Positions 6,392-11,453 of a DNA stretch of 11,453 bases are shown one piece after another. Under the pieces are notes generated by a model. It was not told where the DNA came from. It saw only the letters and a program-made list of their open reading frames with translations, and ran no database searches. Source of the stretch: CAXBID01 sp963975495 (GTDB lineage Bacteria; Bacteroidota; Bacteroidia; Flavobacteriales; Flavobacteriaceae); contig CAXBID010000112.1 of assembly GCA_963975495.1 (NCBI GenBank), positions 1-11,453 of the forward strand. Reading direction: 5' to 3'. A program made the translations under genes and the position numbers. Numbering within the stretch: the stretch's first letter is position 1; every line of letters starts with the position of its first letter.

Positions 6392-7894
6392 ATGAAAATC
6401 GTAACATTACGTACAAAAAATTACATGAAGAGCCAAGATATAAAACCCAGATTACCACAAGATGAGCACATAGTTGAAAATAAAGAACTTAATATTTGGG
6501 AAGCCTTGATTCCTGTAATCATCTTAATTGGTTTATTGGCTTATAATATCTTTTTTATTGAAGACCAAGAATGGTTTGGTACTTATACAAATCAAATTAT
6601 TTTACTCATAGGTGGTTTTATAGCTGTAATTGTTGGCTTTTTTAATAAAGTATCATTTTCTTCCATACTTACTGAAGTTTGGGAGAACTTAAGAAGCGTT
6701 TTTATCCCAGTATTAATTCTACTCTTAGTTGGTGCATTAGCCGGTACTTGGTTAGTAAGCGGAGTAATTCCAGCAATGATTTATTATGGTTTACAAGTTC
6801 TAAATCCGAGTATATTTTTACCAGCATGTGTTATTATTTCTTCTATAATATCCATAGCAACAGGAAGTTCTTGGACCACTTCTGCTACTGTAGGTATAGC
6901 TTTAATTGGTATTGGATCCGCTTTAGGCATAAACACAGGAATGATTGCTGGTGCAGTAATATCCGGAGCATACTTTGGCGATAAAATGTCGCCACTAAGC
7001 GACACAACAAACTTAGCCCCTGCAATTGCTGGAACTGATTTGTTTACGCATATTAGATATATGACTATTACAACAGTACCAACAATTGTAGTTACCCTTA
7101 TTGTTTTTGCCATATTAAGTGCTTTCGGGGAAACTTCGGGTGATGTTGATATTACTTATCTGTTAAGTTCTATTAAAACTACATTTAATATTACACCTTG
7201 GCTATTTTTAGTACCTCTTGCAGTAATAGCACTTATTCTATTAAAAACTAAACCTCTTATTGCGTTAAGTACAGGTGTTATTTTTGCTATTATTTTTGCT
7301 TTTATTTTTCAGCCAGAATTATTAACGCGCTTAGGAGATACAAAGTTTGGCCCTATAATGACATCCATATTAACCGAAACCCAAATAGAAACAGATAATG
7401 AAAAATTATATGAGCTATTTTCCGCAGGCGGAATGGAAGGTATGCTTTGGACTATCTATCTAATTGTTTCTGCTATGATTTTTGGAGGTATCATGGATGG
7501 TATTGGGGCTTTAGCCAGAATAACCAAGTCGTTATTAGCTATAGCATCTTCTGTATTTGGCTTATTTGCCAGCACCGTTGTTAGTAGTTTCGGATTAAAC
7601 GTGATTGCGTCAGATCAGTATTTAGCCATTGTAATACCTGGCAAAATGTTTAAACAAGCCTTTGATGATAAAGGTTTAGCCCCTGAAAACTTGAGTAGAA
7701 CACTAGAAGATTCAGGAACAGTTACATCGGTATTAATTCCGTGGAATGGTTGTGGTGCCTATCAATCTAGTGTTCTGGGAGTTAGTGTAGCCGATTATTT
7801 TATATATGCCATATTCAACTGGTTAAGTCCGTTTACTACATTACTTTTTGCTGCTTTCAAAATTAAAATAAAAGAGTTAGCAACACCTAAATAG
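6392..7894 (+). CDS. NhaC-family Na+/H+ antiporter
   Basis: A 500-residue polytopic membrane protein with about 11 segments. Family hallmarks are GSSWTTSATVG (158-168), GAYFGDKMSPLSDTTNLA (192-209), ASDQYLAIVIPGKMF (406-420) and LEDSGTVTSVLIPWNG (438-453). NhaC-type carriers exchange external protons for internal sodium, helping sodium and pH balance, as expected for a marine or halotolerant flavobacterium. Some NhaC-superfamily members transport organic substrates such as malate/lactate or, by prediction, methionine, so the substrate is not proven. Residues 1-11 may be artefactual: an in-frame ATG at 6425 (MKSQDIKP) precedes the conserved region, and a possible -7 box lies just before 6392. 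It diverges from the hydrolase gene across 57 bp and is followed by a hairpin terminator. Confidence 0.92.
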   Translation: MKIVTLRTKNYMKSQDIKPRLPQDEHIVENKELNIWEALIPVIILIGLLAYNIFFIEDQEWFGTYTNQIILLIGGFIAVIVGFFNKVSFSSILTEVWENLRSVFIPVLILLLVGALAGTWLVSGVIPAMIYYGLQVLNPSIFLPACVIISSIISIATGSSWTTSATVGIALIGIGSALGINTGMIAGAVISGAYFGDKMSPLSDTTNLAPAIAGTDLFTHIRYMTITTVPTIVVTLIVFAILSAFGETSGDVDITYLLSSIKTTFNITPWLFLVPLAVIALILLKTKPLIALSTGVIFAIIFAFIFQPELLTRLGDTKFGPIMTSILTETQIETDNEKLYELFSAGGMEGMLWTIYLIVSAMIFGGIMDGIGALARITKSLLAIASSVFGLFASTVVSSFGLNVIASDQYLAIVIPGKMFKQAFDDKGLAPENLSRTLEDSGTVTSVLIPWNGCGAYQSSVLGVSVADYFIYAIFNWLSPFTTLLFAAFKIKIKELATPK

Positions 7895-7942
7895 GTTTCA
7901 TACCATAAATTCACTATATCTTAACAAGTTCGCAATTTTAAA

Positions 7943-7985
7943 GGTCAAATTTTGAGCAATTGATAAAAAATGACCCTCTTTTTTT
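7943..7985 (+). terminator. Intrinsic terminator candidate after the NhaC gene
   Basis: GGTCA (7943-7947) pairs with TGACC (7971-7975), and beyond two mismatches TTTT pairs with AAAA further in. The stem is followed by a run of seven T residues (7979-7985). It lies about 50 bp past the stop codon. Confidence 0.5.
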
Positions 7986-8058
7986 ATGCGATATCCTAGC
8001 CCTATCTACTCATAAGATTTTACAATTAAGTCAGGTTTTTTAAGGTTCAGAACATATC

Positions 8059-8066
8059 TAAATTTG
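8059..8066 (+). promoter_or_regulatory. -7 promoter box of the peroxiredoxin operon
   Basis: TAAATTTG is a perfect TAnnTTTG match, 34 bp upstream of the ATG. The -33 position, about 20 bp further upstream, is a T-run following GG instead of a clean TTG. Confidence 0.6.
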
Positions 8067-8100
8067 TCCCAATAAAGTCTAACATTAAAAAAATTAAAAT

Positions 8101-8745
8101 ATGTCATTAGTAGGAAAAAAATTTCCAGATTTAAATGTAAATGCCATCAACGCCATGGGCGATACGTTTAAATTAAATGTATTAGAAGAAGCTATAAATA
8201 ACAAGAAAAAAGTATTATTATTCTGGTATCCAAAAGATTTCACTTTTGTTTGTCCTACGGAATTACATGCCTTTCAAGCCGCTTTGCCAGAATTTAAAAA
8301 AAGAAACACGGTTGTAATTGGTGCGTCCTGCGATACTGCCGAGGTACATTTTGCATGGTTAAGCACCGCAAAAGATAACGGCGGTATTGAAGGTGTAACG
8401 TACCCGATTTTAGCAGATTCAAACAGAAACCTAGCCTCAACTTTAGGTGTTTTAGATATCACAAATGAAACTTACAACGAAGAGACTGGAATTGTTACTG
8501 TTGAAGGCGACAACGTAACTTATAGAGCTACTTATATTATTGATGAAGAAGGTACAGTACAACATGAAAGCATTAATAATATGCCTTTAGGCAGAAATGT
8601 TCAAGAATATTTACGTATTGTAGATGCTTTAACACACGTGCAAGAAAAAGGTGAAGTTTGTCCTGCAAACTGGGAAGAAGGTAAAGATGCTATGAATGCG
8701 GATAGAACTGGTGTTGCTGAATATTTGGCAGCTCATGTAAACTAG
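8101..8745 (+). CDS. 2-Cys peroxiredoxin (AhpC/TSA family)
   Basis: A 214-residue peroxiredoxin. The peroxidatic cysteine is C51 in DFTFVCPTE, with the conserved P44 and T48 before it. The resolving cysteine is C187 in GEVCPANW, so this is a typical 2-Cys enzyme forming inter-subunit disulfides. The conserved arginine region is NMPLGRNVQEYLR. It reduces hydrogen peroxide and organic peroxides in the cytoplasm. The C-terminal segment beginning CPANW resembles AhpC. No AhpF gene is nearby; instead a small thioredoxin-like protein is encoded 92 bp downstream and is the likely reductant partner. An additional cysteine, C77, is present (GASCDTAE). A -7 box TAAATTTG lies 34 bp upstream, and no Shine-Dalgarno is apparent. 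Confidence 0.95.
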   Translation: MSLVGKKFPDLNVNAINAMGDTFKLNVLEEAINNKKKVLLFWYPKDFTFVCPTELHAFQAALPEFKKRNTVVIGASCDTAEVHFAWLSTAKDNGGIEGVTYPILADSNRNLASTLGVLDITNETYNEETGIVTVEGDNVTYRATYIIDEEGTVQHESINNMPLGRNVQEYLRIVDALTHVQEKGEVCPANWEEGKDAMNADRTGVAEYLAAHVN

Positions 8746-8751
8746 GAATAG

Positions 8752-8815
8752 AAATTCCAAATTATAAAATCCAAATTCCAAAACAGCAATGCTAGATTTT
8801 TGGGATTTGGAATTT
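8752..8815. repeat. Long hairpin between the peroxiredoxin and thioredoxin genes
   Basis: CCAAATTCCAAAA (8771-8783) pairs with TTTTGGGATTTGG (8798-8810) over 13 positions with one G-T wobble, and the loop contains a further AGC/GCT pair. An alternative outer stem joins AAATTCCAAAT (8752-8762) with ATTTGGAATTT (8805-8815). In RNA this could slow RNA polymerase or protect the upstream message. Only a short weak T-run follows, so full termination is unlikely. TTGGAATTTGG-like words recur in flavobacterial intergenic DNA as I recall. Confidence 0.75.
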
Positions 8816-8837
8816 TAATATTGAAAATTTAAGAATT

Positions 8838-9146
8838 ATGGTTAAAGAACTAAACGAAGATAATTTACAAAGCCTTGTAGATAAAAATGATACAGTTGTA
8901 GTACAGTACTCAGCTGGTTGGTGCGGTAATTGCCGAATTATGAAACCGAAATTTAAAAAGTTAGCTTCAGAAAATGAAAACATCAAGTTTATTATTGCTG
9001 ATGCGGAAAAATTTCCAGAGTCTAGAAAACTAGCAACTGTTGATAATTTACCAACCTTTGCTACTTTTAAAAAAGGGGAATTTGTAAATCAAGTTCAAAC
9101 CAATAAGTTTGATGTTTTAAAAGAACTTGTTGAAGAAGTTGTTTAA
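8838..9146 (+). CDS. Thioredoxin family protein (CGNC active site)
   Basis: A 102-residue protein close to the length of classical thioredoxin. The active site is WCGNC (C29 and C32), with Asn in place of the usual Pro. The conserved cis-proline is P72 in NLPTF, and the fold pattern (VVVQYSAGWC, then FIIADAEKFP) fits. It should be a cytoplasmic thiol-disulfide reductase. Directly downstream of the peroxiredoxin on the same strand, it probably re-reduces that enzyme in place of AhpF. The CGNC variant would be expected to alter redox potential relative to CGPC. It is followed by a palindromic element and then a small acidic protein gene, with no terminator until after that gene, so the three are probably one operon. 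Confidence 0.92.
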   Translation: MVKELNEDNLQSLVDKNDTVVVQYSAGWCGNCRIMKPKFKKLASENENIKFIIADAEKFPESRKLATVDNLPTFATFKKGEFVNQVQTNKFDVLKELVEEVV

Positions 9147-9150
9147 TGGG

Positions 9151-9190
9151 ATTTCCGCCCCTGTCGGCCGACAGGCAGGTTCGCGGAAAT
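9151..9190. repeat. Nested GC-rich palindrome
   Basis: An outer inverted repeat, ATTTCCGC (9151-9158) with GCGGAAAT (9183-9190), encloses a perfect 16-bp palindrome CCTGTCGGCCGACAGG (9160-9175) plus a few unpaired bases. Its GC content is far above the surrounding DNA. It begins 4 bp after the thioredoxin stop codon. The transcript would form a strong stem between two cotranscribed genes. It is followed by an A-rich stretch on the plus strand, so it is not an intrinsic terminator in that direction; read on the minus strand it would not be followed by T either. It probably belongs to a dispersed repeat family. Confidence 0.85.
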
Positions 9191-9216
9191 GAAAAAATAT
9201 TAATAAAAAATTAGTT

Positions 9217-9245
9217 TCTTCCCTTAGGGAAGACGGAAGAAGGGA
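9217..9245 (+). promoter_or_regulatory. Hairpin beside the start codon of the small acidic protein
   Basis: TCTTCCCT (9217-9224) and AGGGAAGA (9226-9233) form a perfect inverted repeat. The start codon at 9246 directly follows a purine run GAAGAAGGGA. TCCCTT (9220-9225) can pair instead with AAGGGA (9240-9245), so two exclusive folds exist, one covering the initiation region. Confidence 0.4.
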
Positions 9246-9503
9246 ATGAAGTTACCAGTAATTAAACATCTTACACAATTTATTGAAGAGAATGATGAAG
9301 ATTTTCTAGTTGAAACTCTTGAAACTCTTGAGAACTTAACTGAAGTACCATCATTAAAAGATGAAGAACTTGATGTAATAGGAGAACTTATTTCCAATAT
9401 GTATGGCGCTCTTGAAGTCAATAAAATGACAAAAGACGGCACACCAAAAAAGGAAGCCTTAAATATATTTATACAACGCGTTATGGGTTCCATTGATAAT
9501 TAA
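9246..9503 (+). CDS. Small acidic conserved protein (DUF6952-like)
   Basis: An 85-residue soluble, strongly acidic and mainly helical protein with no membrane segment and no cysteine. I recall this family as DUF6952, a small protein of Bacteroidota found next to peroxiredoxin and thioredoxin genes; the family number should be checked. Visible conserved-looking features are the start MKLPVIKHLTQFIEEND, the acidic KDEELDVIGELISNMYG (about 38-54) and the basic C-terminus. The ATG at 9246 follows a purine-rich run and lies about 100 bp after the thioredoxin stop, with a GC-rich palindrome between. A strong terminator 28 bp past its stop ends the operon. Function is unknown; context suggests a role in peroxide defence or thiol redox. 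Confidence 0.82.
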   Translation: MKLPVIKHLTQFIEENDEDFLVETLETLENLTEVPSLKDEELDVIGELISNMYGALEVNKMTKDGTPKKEALNIFIQRVMGSIDN

Positions 9504-9531
9504 TAGAAAAAGAAAAAGTATTGCGAATTTT

Positions 9532-9566
9532 AAAACCACTTTGTGAAAACAGGGTGGTTTTTTATT
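9532..9566 (+). terminator. Intrinsic terminator of the peroxiredoxin operon
   Basis: A perfect 8-bp stem, AAAACCAC (9532-9539) with GTGGTTTT (9554-9561), 14-nt loop, running directly into a T-rich tract. It lies 28 bp after the last gene and marks the border between the housekeeping operon and the toxin-antitoxin region. Confidence 0.85.
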
Positions 9567-9697
9567 TGAATTTGAACTTGTAAAAAATTTCGGTTACATT
9601 CGTTTAGCAGTAGATATAAATCATTAAGACGGTTTCATATCAAGTCGTTGGAAACAATACTGGAAAACCATCTTTTCATTAAAATTCTGTAACAATA

Positions 9698-9729
9698 TTT
9701 GAATTTAGTACACTAATTAGTTAACTTTG
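9698..9729 (+). promoter_or_regulatory. Promoter and candidate operator of the HigB/HigA-like pair
   Basis: TTTG (9698-9701) and TAACTTTG (9722-9729), separated by 20 bp, match both the -33 and -7 elements of the Bacteroidota housekeeping promoter. In the spacer lies a perfect 10-bp palindrome ACTAATTAGT (9712-9721), overlapped by AGTTAACT (9719-9726). A repressor bound there would block the promoter, as expected for autoregulation by the HTH antitoxin. The -7 box ends only 4 bp before the GTG start. Confidence 0.72.
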
Positions 9730-9733
9730 TCGT

Positions 9734-10054
9734 GTGATAAGAAAAGTAGTTGCGTACGGAAAACATTTTCCAGAGTTTTTTAAAGCTCAAGACGAAAAGA
9801 TTAAGGAAAAGATAGGATATGTTTTGGACTTGGTTCGATTTGAAATACAAGTCCCGAAAAAATTCTTTAAGTACCTCGAAAATATTGATGGAATTTATGA
9901 AGTACGTGTGATTACAACTTTTAAAAGTATTCGGATTTTATGCTTTTTCGATGATGGTAATTTGGTTATACTTGCAAACGCTTTCGTGAAAAAGACTCAA
10001 AAGACACCGAGAAAAGACATTAAACTTGCGAAAAAATTGAAAAAAAATATATAA
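9734..10054 (+). CDS. RelE/HigB-type toxin of a type II toxin-antitoxin pair
   Basis: A 106-residue basic protein of the RelE/ParE superfamily in the phage-derived Gp49/HigB-like group. Recognisable segments are VPKKFFKYLENIDGIYEVRV (about 40-59), FKSIRILCFFDDGNLVIL (63-80) and AFVKKTQKTPRKDIKLA (83-99), which correspond to the beta-sheet core and basic C-terminal part. Relatives are ribosome-dependent mRNA endonucleases. The gene starts with GTG; no in-frame ATG lies near the N-terminus, and the start is only 4 bp from a perfect -7 box, so the transcript is probably leaderless. Gene order is toxin first, then the HTH antitoxin 18 bp downstream, as in HigBA loci. It should be neutralised by that protein. 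A structured spacer follows the pair. Confidence 0.88.
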   Translation: MIRKVVAYGKHFPEFFKAQDEKIKEKIGYVLDLVRFEIQVPKKFFKYLENIDGIYEVRVITTFKSIRILCFFDDGNLVILANAFVKKTQKTPRKDIKLAKKLKKNI

Positions 10055-10072
10055 AAGAAAAAAATAACTGAT

Positions 10073-10363
10073 ATGAAAAATATAACTGATTTTGAGGATA
10101 TCCTCATTGGAACATACGGAAAAAAAGGAACTGAAAAACGTGATAAATATGATGCTGATTCTCTTGCATTCCGACTTGGAGTAATGCTAAAAGAGGCTCG
10201 AAAAGAGGCCAATATGACCCAAGAGGAACTTGCCGAAAGAACCGGAACGAAAAAAAGTTATATTTCTCGAATCGAACGTGGATTGAGTGACATTCAAGTT
10301 TCTACTTACTATAAGTTGATTGAATTGGGTCTTGGTAAACAACTAAATATTGAAATAGCATAA
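10073..10363 (+). CDS. XRE-family helix-turn-helix antitoxin (HigA-like)
   Basis: A 96-residue protein with an N-terminal region of about 30 residues followed by a Cro/C1-type helix-turn-helix (about 36-88): LKEARKEANMTQEELAERTG, then KKSYISRIERGLSDIQVSTYYKL. This pattern is characteristic of HigA-type antitoxins, which bind the toxin and repress the shared promoter. It lies 18 bp downstream of the toxin gene in the same direction, so the two are cotranscribed. The likely operator is the palindrome at 9712-9721 within the promoter. The stop codon is followed almost at once by the palindromic spacer. Confidence in the family is high; the specific toxin target is not determined. Confidence 0.9.
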   Translation: MKNITDFEDILIGTYGKKGTEKRDKYDADSLAFRLGVMLKEARKEANMTQEELAERTGTKKSYISRIERGLSDIQVSTYYKLIELGLGKQLNIEIA

Positions 10364-10378
10364 CGCAGGAAGTACTGT

Positions 10379-10509
10379 GAGCAACACCGTAAATAATTGC
10401 TATTTTAGGCTTAACCAAAGCTAATTGCTTGTTTTGCTGCGCCTGATTTTCCTGCGGAAAATCCTCGCACACAAAACCGGACTATTCTTATACGAGACCG
10501 TTAGCCACC
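10379..10509. repeat. Structured spacer 1 after the first toxin-antitoxin pair (attC-like architecture)
   Basis: Non-coding. The edges are imperfect inverted copies: the left reads GTGAGCAACACCGTA and the right, on the other strand, GTGGCTAACGGTCTCGTA. Inside is a bulged stem: GTTTTG (10431-10436) with CAAAAC (10472-10477), TGCG (10438-10441) with CGCA (10466-10469), then a perfect GATTTTCC/GGAAAATC hairpin with a 3-nt loop (10445-10463). The mismatched long stem and total size of about 130 bp recall integron attC sites, but the consensus core GTTRRRY is not met exactly (GTTAGCC). It shares the words GCTAATTGCT and CTTGTTTTG with spacer 2. Confidence 0.55.
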
Positions 10510-10537
10510 AGCAAAAAAAATCGAGATAAGATTAAAA

Positions 10538-10568
10538 TTACGTAATAAATTATTAAATTTGTACGTAA
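10538..10568 (+). promoter_or_regulatory. Promoter and candidate operators of the RHH/PIN toxin-antitoxin pair
   Basis: TAAATTTG (10554-10561) is a perfect -7 box 17 bp upstream of the ATG; no TTG -33 is obvious. Two TACGTA palindromes (10539-10544 and 10562-10567) flank it at 23-bp spacing, and AATAAATTATT (10544-10554) is a third palindrome. Paired short sites over the promoter suit repression by a ribbon-helix-helix antitoxin. Confidence 0.6.
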
Positions 10569-10578
10569 AACATATCTT

Positions 10579-10824
10579 ATGGACAAAAAACTCACATTAA
10601 GTTTGGATAAAACAATTATCGAAAGAGCTAAAAATTATGCTAAATCGAATAATATTAGTTTGTCGAAACTTATCGAATCATATTTGACAACACTCACTAA
10701 ACGTAAAAGAAATTCAGCTGAAATAACGCCTCTAGTGGAAAGTTTAAGTGGTGTAATATCGCTTGATAAAGGTTTTGATGCAAAAGATGCTTATACTGAT
10801 TATTTAATTGAGAAATACAAATGA
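10579..10824 (+). CDS. Ribbon-helix-helix antitoxin (VapB-like, DUF6364-like)
   Basis: An 81-residue protein. The N-terminal half has the MetJ/Arc-type ribbon-helix-helix pattern: a short strand KKLTLSLD (3-10), helix IIERAKNYAKSN, then ISLSKLIESYL. The C-terminal half (about 45-81) is more polar and would wrap the toxin. I recall this family as DUF6364. It overlaps the downstream PIN toxin gene by 4 bp (ATGA), a clear sign of translational coupling. It should bind the toxin and, together with it, repress the promoter, where two TACGTA palindromes are good operator candidates. The pair sits between two palindromic spacers, as if it were a self-contained unit. Confidence 0.85.
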   Translation: MDKKLTLSLDKTIIERAKNYAKSNNISLSKLIESYLTTLTKRKRNSAEITPLVESLSGVISLDKGFDAKDAYTDYLIEKYK

Positions 10825-11234
10825 GCAGATTACTAGTTGACACTAATATTGTCATAGACCTTCTATCGAAAAGAGAAGAATTCTATTATGAGGCTGCCGA
10901 TTTATTTTCTCGTGCGGACAAAAAAGAATTAGAACTAACAATCTCATCCTTAACGTTTGCTAACACGAATTATATTCTAACAAAACTAAAATCCGCAAAA
11001 GAGGCACGAGAAATATTAAGAAAATTTAAAGTGCTTGTAGAGTTATTGAGTTTAGATGATAAAATAACTGAATTAGCTTTGAGTGATGACAATTTTCCAG
11101 ATTTTGAGGATGGACTACAGTACTACTCTGCTATCGAAAATCAAATTGATGTAATTATCACGCGGAATAAAAAGGACTTTAAAAACTCAAAAATCCCAGT
11201 TTTAACTGCGAAAGAATTTTTAGCTCGGAAATAA
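10821..11234 (+). CDS. PIN-domain toxin (VapC-like)
   Basis: A 137-residue PIN-domain protein, a full-length single domain. Expected acidic metal-binding residues are D7 in LLVDTNIVIDLL, D97 in DFEDGLQYYSA and D110 or D119 in the DVIITRNKKDF segment. The position that is usually a second acidic residue in the SSLTFANTNYIL helix appears to be Asn, which is also common in some PIN subgroups as far as I recall. VapC toxins cut RNA, often tRNA or the large rRNA sarcin-ricin loop; the target here is unknown. The start overlaps the antitoxin stop by 4 bp, in the usual antitoxin-first order. Six bases after its stop the second structured spacer begins. Confidence 0.88.
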   Translation: MSRLLVDTNIVIDLLSKREEFYYEAADLFSRADKKELELTISSLTFANTNYILTKLKSAKEAREILRKFKVLVELLSLDDKITELALSDDNFPDFEDGLQYYSAIENQIDVIITRNKKDFKNSKIPVLTAKEFLARK

Positions 11235-11240
11235 TGCCAG

Positions 11241-11402
11241 TTGCTAACGGAGTATAAACGCAATACGGGAGTTGTTGCCAGCCCAAAAGTTTGGGCATAT
11301 TTGGTGGAATACCGCCAAAACCTTGTTTTGGCTAATTGCTCAACCGAATGGACACTGCGTGTTTTTACCCGTACTGCACCTATACATATATACGTTAAAC
11401 GA
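11241..11402. repeat. Structured spacer 2 after the second toxin-antitoxin pair (attC-like architecture)
   Basis: Non-coding. The edges are inverted: TTGCTAACGGAGTATAA on the left and, on the other strand, GTTTAACGTATATA on the right, where GTTAAAC fits the GTTRRRY core. An inner pair, GCAATACGGG (10 bases to 11269) with CCCGTACTGC (11368-11377), has one mismatch. Between them are three hairpins in a row: GCCCAAA/TTTGGGC (11281-11296), TTTGGTGG/CCGCCAAA (11300-11319) and CCAAAAC/GTTTTGG (11315-11331). The last two overlap and so are alternatives. Outer core, inner core and terminal structures occur in the order seen in integron attC sites, though at 160 bp it is longer than most. Confidence 0.55.
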
Positions 11403-11427
11403 AAAATTAAAAAACAAACCAAATATT

Positions 11428-11453
11428 ATGAAAAAATCACTATTCTTAATCTT
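11428..11453 (+). CDS. Start of a new gene, partial, likely exported protein
   Basis: ATG at 11428 opens a frame MKKSLFLI that runs off the right edge. Two lysines followed by hydrophobic residues is the beginning of a typical signal peptide. It lies 26 bp after the second palindromic spacer, matching the position of the antitoxin start after spacer 1. Too short to identify. Confidence 0.55.

Noticed and set aside
6679..7113. Alternative frames on both strands within the NhaC gene
   Set aside because: They overlap the conserved antiporter signature segments; the composition is that of a shadow frame.
8274..8986. Minus-strand frames across the peroxiredoxin and thioredoxin starts
   Set aside because: They are antisense to clear peroxiredoxin and thioredoxin motifs, and one also runs through an intergenic hairpin.
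9997..10212. Minus-strand frame across the gap between the HigB-like and HigA-like genes
   Set aside because: It is antisense to the antitoxin gene, and its poly-Phe-rich translation simply reflects A-rich DNA on the other strand.
10379..11402. Firm call of a true integron with attC sites
   Set aside because: The core sites match only in part (GTTAAAC fits, GTTAGCC does not), spacer 2 is long, and no integrase gene is present. It is kept as a hypothesis only.
11141..11422. Minus-strand frame over the second spacer
   Set aside because: It covers the end of the PIN toxin gene and the whole palindromic spacer. The open frame is better explained by chance than by a gene.

Overview
The window looks like the chromosome of a flavobacterium (Bacteroidota, family Flavobacteriaceae or a close relative). 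The DNA is AT-rich. Start codons generally lack strong Shine-Dalgarno sequences. Several genes are preceded by the Bacteroidota-type -7 box TAnnTTTG, and the protein families are typical of that group. No rRNA, tRNA or CRISPR array was seen.

Left edge (1-641): three near-identical copies of an inverted-arm repeat lie in direct orientation, joined by a conserved linker. Two copies (20-110, 550-641) have a 27-28 bp centre. In the middle copy (139-521) the centre is replaced by a complete GIY-YIG nuclease gene whose stop codon overlaps the last base of one arm. This nuclease-in-a-repeat arrangement is the most striking structure in the window.

Minus-strand block (674-3867): a three-gene set encodes an anchored envelope protein, a multi-pass membrane protein and a NarL-type histidine kinase. 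It is a likely membrane signalling module with no response regulator in view. Upstream lies a two-gene set of an Lrp/AsnC regulator and a CPBP-family membrane protease-like protein. The Lrp gene diverges from a PLP-dependent methionine/cystathionine gamma-lyase-family enzyme (4025-5227), and the gap between them holds candidate operators. A 28-bp-period tandem repeat fills the convergent gap to a DUF457-type membrane hydrolase (5312-6334), which diverges from an NhaC-family antiporter (6392-7894).

Plus-strand oxidative-stress block (8101-9503): a 2-Cys peroxiredoxin, a small thioredoxin-like protein and a small acidic conserved protein lie in line and end at a good intrinsic terminator. Both gaps between them contain hairpin-forming palindromes.

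Right end (about 9600-11453): an accessory region with two toxin-antitoxin pairs, HigB/HigA-like (9734-10363) and an RHH antitoxin with a PIN toxin (10579-11234). Each has its own promoter. Each is followed by a structured, palindromic non-coding spacer with a remote resemblance to integron attC sites. The second spacer leads into the start of another gene, which appears to encode an exported protein and is cut by the window edge. The layout suggests a cassette-like array, but no integrase is visible, so this is inference.
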